From PHAA01 sp963665865 (GTDB taxonomy: Bacteria > Bacillota > Syntrophomonadia > Syntrophomonadales > Syntrophomonadaceae): a stretch of DNA of 64,000 nt. The stretch spans positions 2,046,001 through 2,110,000 of the forward strand of contig CAXXWF010000001.1 in NCBI GenBank assembly GCA_963665865.2, given 5' to 3'. The notes under the pieces were generated by a model. It saw only the letters and a list, made by a program, of their open reading frames with translations, had not been told where the DNA came from and searched no databases. Both the position numbers and the translations under genes were made by a program. This document shows positions 63,278 to 64,000 of the stretch, in pieces (the first letter of the stretch is position 1; every line of letters starts with the position of its first letter).

Positions 63278-64000
63278 TCACCTTCTCAAAACTGGTCCAT
63301 TTTCCTCAACAAATCTATAACCAACGCCGCGAACTGTTTCTATATATTCGGGGATATTGGGATCATCATTCAATTTTTGCCTTAAATGTCTGATATGAAC
63401 ATCAACTGTGCGGGTATCTCCCGAAAATTCATAGCCCCAAACTTTTTCCAGGAGCACTTCCCGATTGAAAACTTTACCTTGATGGGTAGCCATTATTTTC
63501 AAAAGTTCAAATTCCTTTGGGGTCAGTTCCAGTTTTACATCACCCAGAAAAGCCTCGTGATGATCGGGGACCACCAGTAAATTTTTAAAAACATAAACCC
63601 GGGTGCCTACCGCTTGTTCGGCTTCCAAAATTTTAATAGCCCTTAATCGAGCTTTCACTCTGGCTACCAACTCGCGGGGGCTGAAGGGCTTCTTAATATA
63701 GTCGTCAGCCCCCAGTTCCAGGCCTAAGACGGTATCAATCTCTTCGGCCCGGGCCGTCAGCATGATTATCGGTATTAAGTGATAGTTATTATCCCGTTTT
63801 AGTGCCTGGCATACTTCGAGCCCGTCCATGTTCGGCAACATGATATCCAAAATGATTAAATCTGGAGTCTCACTTTCCACCAGTTCCATAGCACTCAAGC
63901 CATCATAGGCAACTATGACCTGAAACCCTTCCTTTTCCAAATTAAACTTTACTAATTCAACAATATAGGTTTCATCATCCACAACCATAATCTTGGATGC
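63278..64000 (-). CDS. OmpR/PhoB-family response regulator (5' end beyond window)
   Basis: The frame continues to the window edge (ASKIMVVDDE), so the true start is upstream of base 64000. The receiver domain has MVVDDE and phosphorylated Asp in LIILDIMLPNMDG, and Lys in YIKKPFSPRELVAR; the C-terminal winged helix includes GYEFSGDTRTVDVHIRHLR and ETVRGVGYRF. It pairs with the kinase 8 nt downstream, PhoB/PhoP-like by motif. Target genes are unknown. Confidence 0.93.
   Translation of the reverse strand, partial: ASKIMVVDDETYIVELVKFNLEKEGFQVIVAYDGLSAMELVESETPDLIILDIMLPNMDGLEVCQALKRDNNYHLIPIIMLTARAEEIDTVLGLELGADDYIKKPFSPRELVARVKARLRAIKILEAEQAVGTRVYVFKNLLVVPDHHEAFLGDVKLELTPKEFELLKIMATHQGKVFNREVLLEKVWGYEFSGDTRTVDVHIRHLRQKLNDDPNIPEYIETVRGVGYRFVEENGPVLRR

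Noticed and set aside
1..64000. CRISPR array
   Set aside because: The repeats seen are dispersed palindromes in different intergenic spaces, with no regularly spaced direct repeats and no cas gene.
1..64000. tRNA, rRNA or IS transposase genes
   Set aside because: None recognised; the only mobile-looking sequences are short non-coding palindromic elements.

Overview
The window looks like a chromosomal segment of an anaerobic, endospore-forming Firmicute with a fatty-acid or organic-acid lifestyle, of the Syntrophomonas/Peptococcales type. This is inferred from a YyaC-type sporulation protein, a T-box leader, the MurT/GatD pair, the SepF/YlmE/DivIVA cluster, an indolepyruvate:ferredoxin oxidoreductase, several acyl-CoA enzymes and a phasin-like protein. 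Nearly all genes are on the minus strand. I saw no rRNA, tRNA, CRISPR array or transposase gene.

Layout. 1-6.2 kb: an rRNA methyltransferase (cut by the window edge), then iorB-iorA, a YyaC homologue, a HisC-type aminotransferase and a phenylacetate-CoA ligase, which together could ferment aromatic amino acids. 6.2-9.1 kb: a DnaD-like protein, a divergent DnaB-like helicase and a small unknown gene. 9.3-18.5 kb: a beta-CASP nuclease, an unknown gene, a T-box-controlled Lrp regulator plus aminotransferase, an anchored phosphatase-like protein, a UbiB kinase with a phasin-like partner, a flavodoxin/ferredoxin protein and a PNPOx-like protein.

18.8-36.2 kb is the most striking part. A Liv-type ABC transporter (with a LivM-LivG fusion), two SDR dehydrogenases, a thiolase, an acyl-CoA dehydrogenase and a MaoC hydratase form one long minus-strand array. 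Beside it lie a sigma-54 enhancer-binding regulator, a divergent CoA-transferase, a second thiolase, a 4-hydroxybutyryl-CoA dehydratase and a crotonase. Four near-identical -24/-12 (sigma-54) promoters precede livK, the CoA-transferase, the crotonase and a small cysteine-containing protein of unknown function. I read this as one regulon for uptake, CoA activation and conversion of a short hydroxy- or unsaturated acid (for example 4-hydroxybutyrate) through crotonyl-CoA to acetyl-CoA.

36.3-47 kb: a DUF4349 lipoprotein, an unknown gene with a decayed copy nearby, an AIM24-like protein, a prenyl diphosphate synthase coupled to a DUF2600 terpene synthase, gatD/murT, a glycosyltransferase, small conserved proteins and the DUF711/ACT pair. 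47.6-56.5 kb: ileS, two CheX-type proteins, nth, a glnHPQ-type amino-acid transporter, an EamA exporter and YggU. 56.5-64 kb: a division/cell-envelope cluster (divIVA, U32 peptidase, yggT, proC, sepF, ylmE, HlyD-like protein) and a PhoR/PhoB-like two-component system cut by the window end.

Intergenic spaces carry at least two families of short palindromic repeats. Some split gene pairs that are normally adjacent, and some have become coding sequence at gene ends (iorB, nth). All calls come from reading the sequence; no database search was run.
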